This document shows positions 34,997-44,838 of a stretch of 64,000 nt of DNA, one piece after another. The translations under genes were made by a program, and so were the position numbers. The notes beneath the pieces are model-generated. The model ran no database searches and was not told the origin of the DNA. It saw only the letters and a list, made by a program, of their open reading frames with translations. This DNA comes from Piliocolobus tephrosceles (Eukaryota; Chordata; Mammalia; Primates; Cercopithecidae): NCBI RefSeq assembly GCF_002776525.5, contig NC_045436.1, positions 7,913,918 to 7,977,917 on the forward strand, in the 5' to 3' direction. Position 1 is the first letter of the stretch. Each line of letters opens with the position of its first letter.

Positions 34997-35255
34997 TTTC
35001 CTCCCATATGATTACCTATTGCTTCCTACTGTTTCTCCAAATTTCTCCATACCATGAATGACCTGAGGGCAGGAGCTGGGTCTTTTACATTATATATATA
35101 TTCACACAAAATGTAAATATATATTACTGTATAGATGTATATTCCCTGATGCTTCAAGCAGGGTTGACACAGAGTGTGCTGATTTAAATCTGGGATCTTT
35201 TTGGACTCTTAGTGTATTGCTCCTAGTAAATTCCTTTTCGCCCATGGTAATATCG
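34997..35255 (+). repeat. Local direct duplication, copy 1
   Basis: About 260 bp beginning tttcctcccatatgattacc recurs at 35531-35792 with roughly 90% identity by eye and a few small indels. The part with 'gacctgagggcaggagctgggtctttt' and the following AT repeat recalls an L2 3' end, so an old L2-bearing segment was probably duplicated. Confidence 0.93.
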
Positions 35256-35530
35256 CTGTGTGCAGGGACAGCACACAGCCACTCCATGGAGGAAAGGTCG
35301 GGTGTGGCTGGACTGGCCCTGGAGTGCTGAGTGGAATTTGGGAAGACATTTCTGGTGAAAGAAGGAATAAGAACAAAGCCATGTTATGTTTTGGAGGCAG
35401 TGAGGAAGTGGACTGGTCTGAAGCAGTATCTGTCACCTGCGGGGCCATTGGAAATAGGGTTGAATTCCCGAAAGCCAGGCAGGGATTTTAGGTTTCTTTT
35501 ATACTTAGAGTAGGCAAAGGTATACAACAT
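35256..35530. other. Spacer between duplicated copies
   Basis: Unique sequence between the two copies. The plus-strand frames at 35258-35513 have no recognisable family. Confidence 0.5.
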
Positions 35531-35792
35531 TTTCCTCCCATATAATTACCTATGGCTTCCTACTGTTTCTCCAAATTTCTCCATACCATGAATGACCTGA
35601 GGGCAGGAGCTGGGTCTTTTGCATAATATATATATACACACACAAAATGTAATAAATATATTACTGTATAGATGTGTATTCCCTGATGCTTCATGCAGGG
35701 CTGACACAGAGTGTGCTGAAATAACTCTGGGATCTTTTTGAACTCTTAGTGTATTGCTCCTAGTAAATTCCTTTACACGCACAGTAATATCA
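35531..35792 (+). repeat. Local direct duplication, copy 2
   Basis: The partner of 34997-35255, offset about 534 bp. The middle AT microsatellite differs most between the copies. Homology ends at about 35792. Confidence 0.93.
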
Positions 35793-36087
35793 TCTTAATA
35801 GTCCGTATTTTGTCTGTTGTGTAACTGATTACATATTAGCTGGTTTTAACACGAGCAATACTGCTTGATAGGTTCAATCACTCCTGCAGAATCTGTTCTC
35901 TACAAAGCTTTATTCTTTGTTAGCCAATGTCCTCTGACTGATGTTTCCGAAATCAGATCTTCACAACATTCCTATTATTTTTCAAAATATGAAAATTAAG
36001 GTCAGTGATCTTTAAAAAGACTAGATTGCTTATTTTAATTTTTTGCAGTACACATAAAATTCCCTTATGTCCAGTCTTTTATAACTC

Positions 36088-36130
<43 letters not shown>

Positions 36131-36904
36131 GGCACATTAGGCAATGTTAATTAAAATGATAGGTTAATACTTTCAGGGTTAAAAATCTGATGGTAACAAT
36201 ATTAAATAATAAACCATTTGGCTTTTATAACTTCTGTAGCAGAAATAAAACTGGACAAATAAGAACTCCATGACTCTCAAAGGTGGACTTATTAGAATAA
36301 TATGTGCAGATGACAAACTCACCTCAAAAGAGATACTGCTAATCAAGAGATTATCAAAAACAAAATTTTTTGCAATCTTTAAATGTAAGCTGAAAAAAGT
36401 ACCAAATTTGTTCATGAAATTTTAATATTTGTGGGAAGTGAAGGATAAGAATTATAGAATTATCTGTAAGTCATAGTAAATCTATTTTTAAACAATATAC
36501 AAAATGAAAAATTGATTATTTGTCTTTGTGTCAATTATATTAAATTAGAAAGACAAACATCGTCATGAACTACGAAACAATCAGTTTTTTGGGGGTTGGG
36601 AAGAGAGAAAGATTTTTAAGATGATAAGATTATTTTTCCTTTGATGAGGCCAGTGCCTAATTGAAAGGCTACGTACATGTATGAGAAGCTGTAGGAAAAA
36701 GTCCCCCAGAATTTAGGCACACAGTTAGGGAAGAGTCATTCTGAAACTGAAAATAGTAAAAACTCCAATCAGCCTAGGTAAGCTTAACATTACAGGAGTG
36801 ACCTACGGTCAGGAAACTTGGGTGACAGGATCAAGCCGGGCAGGCGACTCTCCAGGACTATCAGGTAGTTCGAGATTTCAGCCCATCTGGGAAGGGCAAA
36901 CTTA
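35793..36904. other. AT-rich unique stretch with T32
   Basis: A 32-base T run at 36098-36129 stands alone: the sequence after it is not Alu or L1. No gene recognised. Confidence 0.5.
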
Positions 36905-37053
36905 TTAAATAGTGTTAGGTGTTACTGTGTGGCAGGCGCGCAGCAAGGCAATTTATATAACATAATATAGCCCCATCTTTGTCTCTTTACTCTGAGGGAT
37001 ATTATTTCCCCTAGTTTATAGGGGAGAAAACTGAGGCAAGAGAGATCGAGAGC
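36905..37053 (-). mobile_element. MIR fragment
   Basis: 'tgtgtggcaggcgcgcagcaaggc', 'ggatattatttcccctagtttataggggagaaaactgaggcaagagag' is the complement of the MIR 3' half and core ('cattttacagatgaggaaactgaggc' motif). Confidence 0.75.
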
Positions 37054-37064
37054 AAGAAGCAAGC

Positions 37065-37377
37065 TGGGGCGGGACGCAGTGGCTCATGCTTGTACTCCCA
37101 GCACCCTGAGAGGCTGAAGAGGATGGATCACCCGAGGTCAGGAGCTTGAGACCAGCCTGACCAATATGGTGAAACCCCGTTTCTACTAAAAATACAAAAA
37201 TTAGCTGGACATGATGGAGCATGCCTGTAATCCCAGCTACTTGGGAGGCTGAGGCAAGAGAATCACTTGAACCCGGGAGGGAGAGGTGGCAGTGAGCAGA
37301 GACTGAGCCATTGCACACCAGCCTGGGTGACAGAGCAAGAGCAAGACACTGTCTAAAAAAAAAAAAAAAAAAAAAAA
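37065..37377 (+). mobile_element. Alu, AluS-like, full length
   Basis: Complete Alu with a ~25-A tail. An 11-bp target-site duplication, aagaagcaagc, lies at 37054-37064 and 37378-37388. It lies directly after the MIR. Confidence 0.95.
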
Positions 37378-37388
37378 AAGAAGCAAGC

Positions 37389-38671
37389 AGGATGCAACAG
37401 TTCTTGTAGAAAATACCTACAGTGAAAAATCCCCTCCATCTAAATGTTACACTCTTGAAAAGCTCATACAGAAAGCTTTCTATGAAGACTCAGGTGCTCT
37501 TCCACATTTTTCCATCACACCCTGTGCTTCCAGTGGGTGGAGAACTTGTCACCCAGTGTCTGAATTACTAGTGTGCTTTTCTCTCTCCTGCCAGATCCTT
37601 GAAGGGCAGCACTGTGCCTCGGTCCCCAGGGACCCCAGAAGCACACCTTGAGACCGTGACTCAAGAGCAAGTACTTAATTTGGAAGGTGAAGGAACTGCT
37701 GGTAGGCAAGTGGGGACCTGAGCTAAGGGAGAGAACATAACCATGAACAGGCAAGTTACCAAACCAGCTCCCATCATGGGGACTGGAGCTTCCTCACTCT
37801 GGGGAAACTCAGGGGCTGGTGTAGAACCTGAGAGTTAGTCATCTCCCACTCCCATCAGCACTGCTGGAGCCTTGCTCCTATGGGGTGGGCAATGTAGGTG
37901 CTGGCCCTGGGTCATGGGAAGACTGAATGGGAAGGGGATGGGATGGGGGGCATCTGCTCCACGATCCTTCATACCTAGCCTGGAGCCTATTGTATAGCAT
38001 CTAGGCAAGAATCATTTATTGAGTGAGACTGTCCTTTTCATTTATCAATCAATACTATGAGCATCTCTTAGCGAGTTAGTTCTCCTAAACCTGATCAACT
38101 TTAGGCCAATCGACTACATTGAGTTTCTACACATATAAGGTTCAGGACCAAACCTCAAACTATTGCAATTTTACCAATGAACTATCTGAAGTCAACAGCA
38201 GGTCATCCCCTTTAATACATATTTAGCGCCATCAATATATCTCTTTATTCCTATCCATGTATCAGCACCTAGCAAATAAAGCATTTTAGACAGAAACATC
38301 ATTATAGTTGCTGCACTTCCTGAAACATTGTAAAATCTAGAAAACGGGACCATTTCAGAAGTTCTAAATATAACTGAGAAGGATTCAATGTGGCTGTTTG
38401 TTAACAGTGACAGTGTCAGATGTAAAGAAGAAATAATTCACTCTTTCATGATCTTATTTTAGTGAACAATTGAAGCAAAAGGTCCCCACATGAATTCAAA
38501 GACCCTGTTCAAGAGAAGGCCTGTGTGCGTGTGATTTAAAGTACTGTCTCCCCTATGTCTGTGAGATGAATGAGAGCAGTGCAACGGGTCCATGTCACCT
38601 TGGCTGGGGTAGTGACGGCACCTCAATGCACGCAGAGTACCAAGTGTGTCACCAGAGGGGGTCCCTGACAG
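37389..38671. other. Unique sequence with a G-quadruplex motif
   Basis: 37929-37950 has G runs of 3, 4, 3 and 6 with two-base loops. 37545-37660 faintly recalls an L2 3' end. No gene recognised. Confidence 0.4.
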
Positions 38672-38715
38672 ACAGGGTGGTATCATGGGAGGACAGTGGG
38701 ACTTAGAAATCCTGG
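38672..38715 (+). mobile_element. MIR, 5' part (split by Alu)
   Basis: 'cagggtggtatcatgggaggacagtgggacttagaaatcctgg' fits the MIR 5' end. The element resumes after the Alu. Confidence 0.5.
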
Positions 38716-39022
38716 GGCCGGGCGCAGTGGCTCACGCCTGTAATCCCAGCATGTTGGGAGGCCGAGATGAGTGGATCGCTTGAGGTCAGGAGTTCAAGAC
38801 TAGCCTGGCCAACATGGTGAAACCCCATCTCTACCAAAAATACAAAAAGTTAGCTGGGTATGGTGGCACGCACCTGTAATCCCAGCTATTTGGGAGGCTG
38901 AGGCAGGAGAATCACTTGAACCCGCAAGGTGGAGGTTGCAATGAGCTGAGATTGTGCCACTGCACTTCAGTCTGGGCAACAGAGTGAGACTCTATCTCAA
39001 AAAAAAAAAAAAAAAAAAAAAA
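38716..39022 (+). mobile_element. Alu, AluS-like, full length
   Basis: Starts ggccgggcgcagtggctc and ends in a ~25-A tail. An 11-bp target-site duplication, agaaatcctgg, lies at 38705-38715 and 39023-39033. It splits a MIR, so it is younger than it. Confidence 0.96.
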
Positions 39023-39023
39023 A

Positions 39024-39215
39024 GAAATCCTGGGTTCAAGGGTTGTTTTGTCATTTACAGTCTGTAATCCTGGGCAAGAAACATGAACTCTTTGAGCCTT
39101 AATCTCTGCATGGATCGAATAGAATCATAACGGCTACTTCATTGGGATATTTTGAAGATTTATGCAAATAGTGGGCTTTGTAAACAGTAAAGCACTGTAC
39201 AAATGCCACTAGTAT
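39024..39215 (+). mobile_element. MIR, 3' part
   Basis: 'cctgggttcaagggttg', 'cctgggcaagaaacatgaactctttgagccttaatctctgcatgg' and 'acagtaaagcactgtacaaatgcc' follow MIR order to its 3' end. It is duplicated at 40447-40640. Confidence 0.75.
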
Positions 39216-39656
39216 TTAAAGAAATAAGAAGGGATATTATTTGGCATCCTCCAAATCCCAGAGAAAAGCAAAGGAGCTTTTTGGTGTGGAAGCATTTGGC
39301 CTGGGCATCGGAGAGTCCATTCACCAGGATGGTGCTGCAGTCAGGGGCGGCAGAGGGGACGGTAACCTTGGCAGTGAGCGGAGGGAAGGAGCACCTCAAA
39401 GCCCACAGGTGGCAGGGCAGCTTGGCTCCAGCCTCCCCTCCTGGAACCAGGGCACTCATCAGGATACTGTGACAGTTTGGTTTAGTCAGAGAAAATAGCT
39501 CTGCCTTTTCCCTTCCCTCAAAAAGGTTCAAGGAAGAAACCTCAGCTCCTAGAAACCAGTTTCCAAGCAGGCAGCCCTCTTTCTTTCTGGAAGCCAGGCT
39601 GGGGCATGAATATGGACGATGATATCCCTTACTGAGGAGGAAGAGGAAGACATCAC

Positions 39657-39674
39657 TTTTTTTTTTTTTTTTTT
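39657..39674 (+). repeat. Poly-T run (18)
   Basis: 18 T in copy 1; the same run is 19 T in copy 2 at 41080-41098. Confidence 0.95.
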
Positions 39675-40007
39675 AAATGAATTGGTTCCCATTACTGTTC
39701 CAATCACAAGCACTGTCTTGGCCTCTCTTGTTTTCATACCTGAAAATAATCAACATGCAAACAGCCTGTCAGTACTTCGCAGCAATGACTCTCACAGCTG
39801 CTCTGTCTAGAAAAGACTATTGCTTGGTAGGCATCGTCCTGCTCTCCTGGCCTGGTTCCGACTGCCTCGTATCTGGGGTCAAGCATCTGCCTCAGCGTTT
39901 CTCCCTCAGCCGCAGAACCTGGTGAGCCGTGGGTCACTCGCTCACTCACTCTCACCAAAGGACCAATGATTGAAGTGATAGTCTGTTTGCAAATTGTGAC
40001 TGTCAGG

Positions 40008-40407
40008 NNNNNNNNNNNNNNNNNNNNNNNNNNNNNNNNNNNNNNNNNNNNNNNNNNNNNNNNNNNNNNNNNNNNNNNNNNNNNNNNNNNNNNNNNNNNN
40101 NNNNNNNNNNNNNNNNNNNNNNNNNNNNNNNNNNNNNNNNNNNNNNNNNNNNNNNNNNNNNNNNNNNNNNNNNNNNNNNNNNNNNNNNNNNNNNNNNNNN
40201 NNNNNNNNNNNNNNNNNNNNNNNNNNNNNNNNNNNNNNNNNNNNNNNNNNNNNNNNNNNNNNNNNNNNNNNNNNNNNNNNNNNNNNNNNNNNNNNNNNNN
40301 NNNNNNNNNNNNNNNNNNNNNNNNNNNNNNNNNNNNNNNNNNNNNNNNNNNNNNNNNNNNNNNNNNNNNNNNNNNNNNNNNNNNNNNNNNNNNNNNNNNN
40401 NNNNNNN
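40008..40407. other. Assembly gap, 400 N
   Basis: 400 N. The sequence immediately right is an Alu-type A tail and the sequence left is the end of the duplicated block. Long frames reported through it are artefacts. Confidence 0.98.

Positions 40408-40446
<39 letters not shown>
40408..40446 (+). repeat. Poly-A (39), tail of an Alu otherwise hidden in the gap
   Basis: 39 A directly after the gap, followed by the same gaaatcctgggttc that follows the Alu at 38716-39022. It is therefore the tail of the same Alu or of its duplicate. Confidence 0.9.
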
Positions 40447-40448
<2 letters not shown>

Positions 40449-41431
40449 AATCCTGGGTTCAAGGGTTGTTTTGTCATTTACAGTCTGTAATCCTGGGCAA
40501 GAAACATGAACTCTTTGAGCCTTAATCTCTGCATGGATCGAATAGAATCATAACGGCTACTTCATTGGGATATTTTGAAGATTTATGCAAATAGTGGGCT
40601 TTGTAAACAGTAAAGCACTGTACAAATGCCACTAGTATTTAAAGAAATAAGAAGGGATATTATTTGGCATCCTCCAAATCCCAGAGAAAAGCAAAGGAGC
40701 TTTTTGGTGTGGAAGCATTTGGCCTGGGCATCGGAGAGTCCATTCACCAGGATGGTGCTGCAGTCAGGGGCGGCAGAGGGGACGGTAACCTTGGCAGTGA
40801 GCGGAGGGAAGGAGCACCTCAAAGCCCACAGGTGGCAGGGCAGCTTGGCTTCAGCCTCCCCTCCTGGAACCAGGGCACTCATCAGGATACTGTGACAGTT
40901 TGGTTTAGTCAGAGAAAATAGCTCTGCCTTTTCCCTTCCCTCAAAAAGGTTCAAGGAAGAAACCTCAGCTCCTAGAAACCAGTTTCCAAGCAGGCAGCCC
41001 TCTTTCTTTCTGGAAGCCAGGCTGGGGCATGAATATGGACGATGATATCCCTTACTGAGGAGGAAGAGGAAGACATCACTTTTTTTTTTTTTTTTTTTAA
41101 ATGAATTGGTTCCCATTACTGTTCCAATCACAAGCACTGTCTTGGCCTCTCTTGTTTTCATACCTGAAAATAATCAACATGCAAACAGCCTGTCAGTACT
41201 TTGCAGCAATGACTCTCACAGCTGCTCTGTCTAGAAAAGACTATTGCTTGGTAGGCATCGTCCTGCTCTCCTGGCCTGGTTCCGACTGCCTCCTATCTGG
41301 GGTCAAGCATCTGCCTCAGCGTTTCTCCCTCAGCCGCAGAACCTGGTGAGCCGTGGGTCACTCGCTCACTCACTCTCACCAAAGGACCAATGATTGAAGT
41401 GATAGTCTGTTTGCAAATTGTGACTGTCAGG
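40447..41431 (+). repeat. ~985-bp duplicated block, copy 2
   Basis: The partner of 39024-40007. It continues into unique sequence at 41432 without a break. The identical-frame pairs (for example 40626-40895 matching 39203-39472) follow from the duplication and do not show coding conservation. Confidence 0.98.
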
Positions 41432-42177
41432 GAGGCAAGAGCTTCAGATGGTATTGCTTGAACTGGATTATTCTTTGTAGAGGAGGGCACATCAACAAAG
41501 AATGTTTGCTTGTGCTAAGCGGGCATTTTAGTGGAAAAGCGCCATGCTGGTGTATGAAAATCTTTTGTGTGAGCTACTTTTAGGCTCCTCTGGTGGTACA
41601 GGGAGCCATGCTGGCTTCTGGCTCTGCCGACGGTCACGGCTGTTTGCAGATAAGAACAGAGGCGAACCTGAACTCTACATCGTTTGTTTCTTCTTTGTAA
41701 ATAGATGTATCCTGAATTAATAGGGAGAAGGAAAAATCTTCCAAAGTATATTATATTTGAAGAATCACCAATACTGCTCTTAAAGAGTTACCCTGGTCTC
41801 CCAGGGTCCTCATGACACCTGTCAATTAGTGCTAACAAACACAGTCAGTTGGCAGACTAATAATGGGAGCTTTCCCATTTCCACAGGGCTTTCCTGTCCA
41901 TGACCTGGTTTGTTTTGTTGAATTCTGCTCCTTGGAAGGTAGAGAAAGGAGGAATTATGGCGACTCCTGGTTTACAGGACTCCGTGTCTGGTGTTACCCA
42001 GCTAGGAAACGACAGCTATGAAATCAGAGCATAGCCTCCTGGTCCCAAATTCTTGCCATTTCTGCAACGCCACACTTCTTTCCTGGGAAAGAAGAGGAAT
42101 GCCTAAGAAAGGCTAAAATTTTCCACTTTCAGTGGGGACGAACAACAGAATTTGCTAATTTTATCTTCCCTTTAGAG
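41432..42177. other. Unique sequence, possible MIR remnant
   Basis: 41880-42075 weakly follows the complement of MIR ('tttacaggactccgtg...acccagctaggaaacgacag'). No gene seen. Confidence 0.4.
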
Positions 42178-42352
42178 CAGCGGCTCTTAACCCTGGTTGC
42201 ACATTAAAATCATCTAGGGAGCTTTTAAAGAATTACCTTTGCCGGGACCTCACCCCACACCAATTAAATCGAAATCTCTGGGGGTGGGCCGAGGCAGCCG
42301 TATTTTTCCAAAGCTCCCTGGGTGATTCTAATGTGTAGCTAGGGTTAAGACT
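42178..42352 (+). mobile_element. MER5B-like hAT-Charlie element, near full length
   Basis: 'agcggctcttaaccctggttgcacattaaaatcatctagggagctttt' at the start mirrors 'ttttccaaagctccctgggtgattctaatgtgtagctagggttaagac' at the end, so the element has long imperfect inverted halves. At ~175 bp it matches the family length. No intact transposase is expected in this non-autonomous family. Confidence 0.88.
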
Positions 42353-43593
42353 CCCTGCTTTCGAGTAATAATCAACAAAATACTGGTTGCCTTTTTTCCA
42401 CTTTTAAAGCACTCTGGGAATGTAGTAATGAGAAATCCTAATAACACTTTGCTGATGGCCTCAGAAGATAGTCCCTGGCCTTGGTTCTTAGTAGGGATTC
42501 AAATTTATCTAGACTGACATGAGATGGTAAAGAAATGCTTTCATGCCTGGATCTGTAACAGTGGAACTGTCAGTCCAGAAACTTTGTGAGACAAGTAAAT
42601 TATATCCTGATCCCTTCACACTTTTTAATTATGTTACCTTAATAGTTTTACAACCGATGACCAGAAAATTAACTTATCATTGATAGTGCTACCAACATCT
42701 AACAATTGTCTTTCTTTATTAAATAACTAGTGGCTGTTTCTTCTCCTGCTTATTTTTTTAGTTTTCAAATAATTACAGATAACTATTCATTTCAAGGTTA
42801 ACTTAGTAATCCACTTGTGAATACACATCATTCTTATGAAAATTTTATTACGAGTTAAGGCTTCATAGGAATAAATATATGTAACTGCAATGCTTTTGTA
42901 GTTATCTACAAAATAAACCCACTACTGACAAATTTGTGCTGGACGTTTACATAAAAGATTCACTTTCTATTACGTTCATTGTTTTTCTTGCATGGGTCTC
43001 TCTAAAACATGCTCTAGTTGGCAAGTGTACTTCTCGGGGGCCAATCCTGCGCTAGGTTTTAGGGTCACAATTAGAATATTCTCTGGATAATCCCCATAAG
43101 AGATGTGATAATGCAGATACCAAAAAGCAGGAGTGAAGAAGGCAGAAGGAATTTAAGGAGGAATCGGTTTTTCATTGAGTCTGTTTAAGCCATTTCTAAA
43201 TAAACACTTTTGGTCTTGAATCTCCAAGTCACTATATTCATTGAGTTCTAAGGCATATGTTCTCCACATTTTATGTAAAAAATAGGAATATTTACAAATT
43301 GAATCTTTTTGTTCTTTTGTTAACTGTGTGTTTTGTGATTGAGGGTATTTTACTGTCAATAAAATATGGCATTACATTTGTTAAATTAATTTCCTTTCTG
43401 AAGTTTACCAAACATCCAAATTCCAAATCAATAATGGCTTTCCCAGTCTCCTTTGGTGGGACTACAATGTGAAACATACATTCAAGTCCCTGTATTTCGA
43501 CTTCTATACCAATACAATACAATGGTGGGAAACACCTGATTTAGTTTCCTCCTACTATTTTTAGAGAAAAAAATACTAATTTCAACTACCCTG
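42353..43593. other. Unique sequence
   Basis: It contains 42621-42750, which resembles 31241-31380. The frames at 43153-43522 on both strands overlap and have no recognisable domain. Confidence 0.4.
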
Positions 43594-43903
43594 ATTTTTT
43601 TTTTTTTTTTTTTTTTTTTTGCGACGGAGTCTCACTCTGTCACCCAGGCTGAAGTGCAATGGTGCAATCTTGGCTCACTGCAATCTCCACCTCCCGGGTT
43701 GAAGGGATTCTCCTGCCTCAGCCTCCGGAGTAGCTAAGACTACAGGCTCATGCCACCACAACCAGCTAATTTTTGTATTTTTAGTAGAGATGGGGTTTCA
43801 CCATGTTGGCCAGAATGGTCTTGGTCTCTTGACCTTACGATCCATCTGCCTTGGCCTCCCAAAGTGCTGGGATTACAGGCATAAGCCACTGCGCCCAGTC
43901 TGA
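43594..43903 (-). mobile_element. Alu, AluS-like, full length
   Basis: T27 at left, then the complete Alu complement ending 'gcgcccagtctg' near 43901. 'ctgatttt' and 'ctgaatcttt' may be a decayed target-site duplication. Confidence 0.93.
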
Positions 43904-44534
43904 ATCTTTTAAAAATAGTTTTTAGTGTCAGTAGGACTACTGTAGTTTCTTATGCTAATGACACCTAGGAACTCATTCTAGTAGGGTCACTGCAGTCATT
44001 TCTGAGAACTGAATTAAAAATGTGACAGGTAGCCTATAACTTCACACAACTATCAGTGACATGGACTTGAAGTGCCCAGTGACTAAGTCTGTCCCTAAAT
44101 ATCAGTGAGTGCCCAGTGGTCTTAATGCATTGTAACCTGGTGGCCTGAAATAGTTAATGTGCCTCCCTAAGCAATCTACTTTCCACCAGGGCATGGCTAG
44201 GACACTGAGTAGAATATAGAGTCTGGTGAATTAAGAGATAACTTTTCATTAATTTCGATTTTTTTCCATTGTTGCAGGTGCTTTGAATATTAAGTCTTGC
44301 CTGATCAGCAATTCATGTTGTTATGATTTAGCCATTTTCACCTTTCCCCTTCATGTCATATAAAATGGGAAGAATATGACATTTATGTGTATATATTTTT
44401 CTGGTTTTAGACTTGGACAGTTGAGATCGTGAGATTGTGATTCCACATAGTGCTGTATCACTACCAAAAATTGTTTGCTGAGAGAACTATCTTACAATAT
44501 GCATATTGACCAGCATACTTGTAGCACTCTTAAT
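43904..44534. other. Unique sequence
   Basis: Nothing recognised. Mixed composition. Confidence 0.4.
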
Positions 44535-44544
44535 AGATTGTGTT

Positions 44545-44828
44545 GGTCGGGTGACTCAAGCCTGTAATCCCAACACTTTGGGAGGCTGAGGCAGGTGGAT
44601 TGCTTGAGGCCAGGAGTTGGGGGCCAGCCTGGGTGACACAGAAAAACCCCATCTCTTAAAAAAAATATTAGGCAGGTGTGGTGGTGCACACCTGTAGTTT
44701 CAGCTACCTGGGAGGCTGAGGTAGGAGGACCATTTGAACCCAGGAGTTGGAGGCTGCAGTGAGTTGTGACTGCACCACTGCAACTCCAGTCTGGGTGGAA
44801 GAGTGAGACTCTGTCTCAAAACATATAC
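44545..44828 (+). mobile_element. Alu, AluJ-like
   Basis: It has AluJ-type features ('cttgaggccaggagttggggg', 'gcctgggtgacacag') and strong divergence. The target-site duplication agattgtgtt / agattatgtt lies at 44535-44544 and 44829-44838 (one mismatch). Confidence 0.9.
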
Positions 44829-44838
44829 AGATTATGTT

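Larger units (their letters stand above)
39024..40007 (+). repeat. ~985-bp duplicated block, copy 1 (ends at gap)
   Basis: This block is repeated at 40447-41431. By direct comparison the copies differ at three bases (39428 C vs 40851 T, 39778 C vs 41202 T, 39869 G vs 41293 C) and in one poly-T length (18 vs 19). Copy 1 stops exactly at the N run. Beyond the MIR the block is unique sequence, and its overlapping frames (39160-39531 minus, 39203-39498 plus) show no domain. Confidence 0.98.

Noticed and set aside
36098..36129. T32 as the tail of a minus-strand Alu or L1
   Set aside because: The sequence that follows (ggcacattaggcaatg...) does not match either element, so it is only a homopolymer.
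39734..40490. Long frames across the 400-N gap on both strands
   Set aside because: Open only because N is translated as unknown; the ends are poly-A and unique non-coding sequence.
39203..40921. Matching frames in both copies of the 985-bp block taken as conserved coding sequence
   Set aside because: Identity follows from the duplication at the DNA level. Overlapping frames in other phases are equally conserved.
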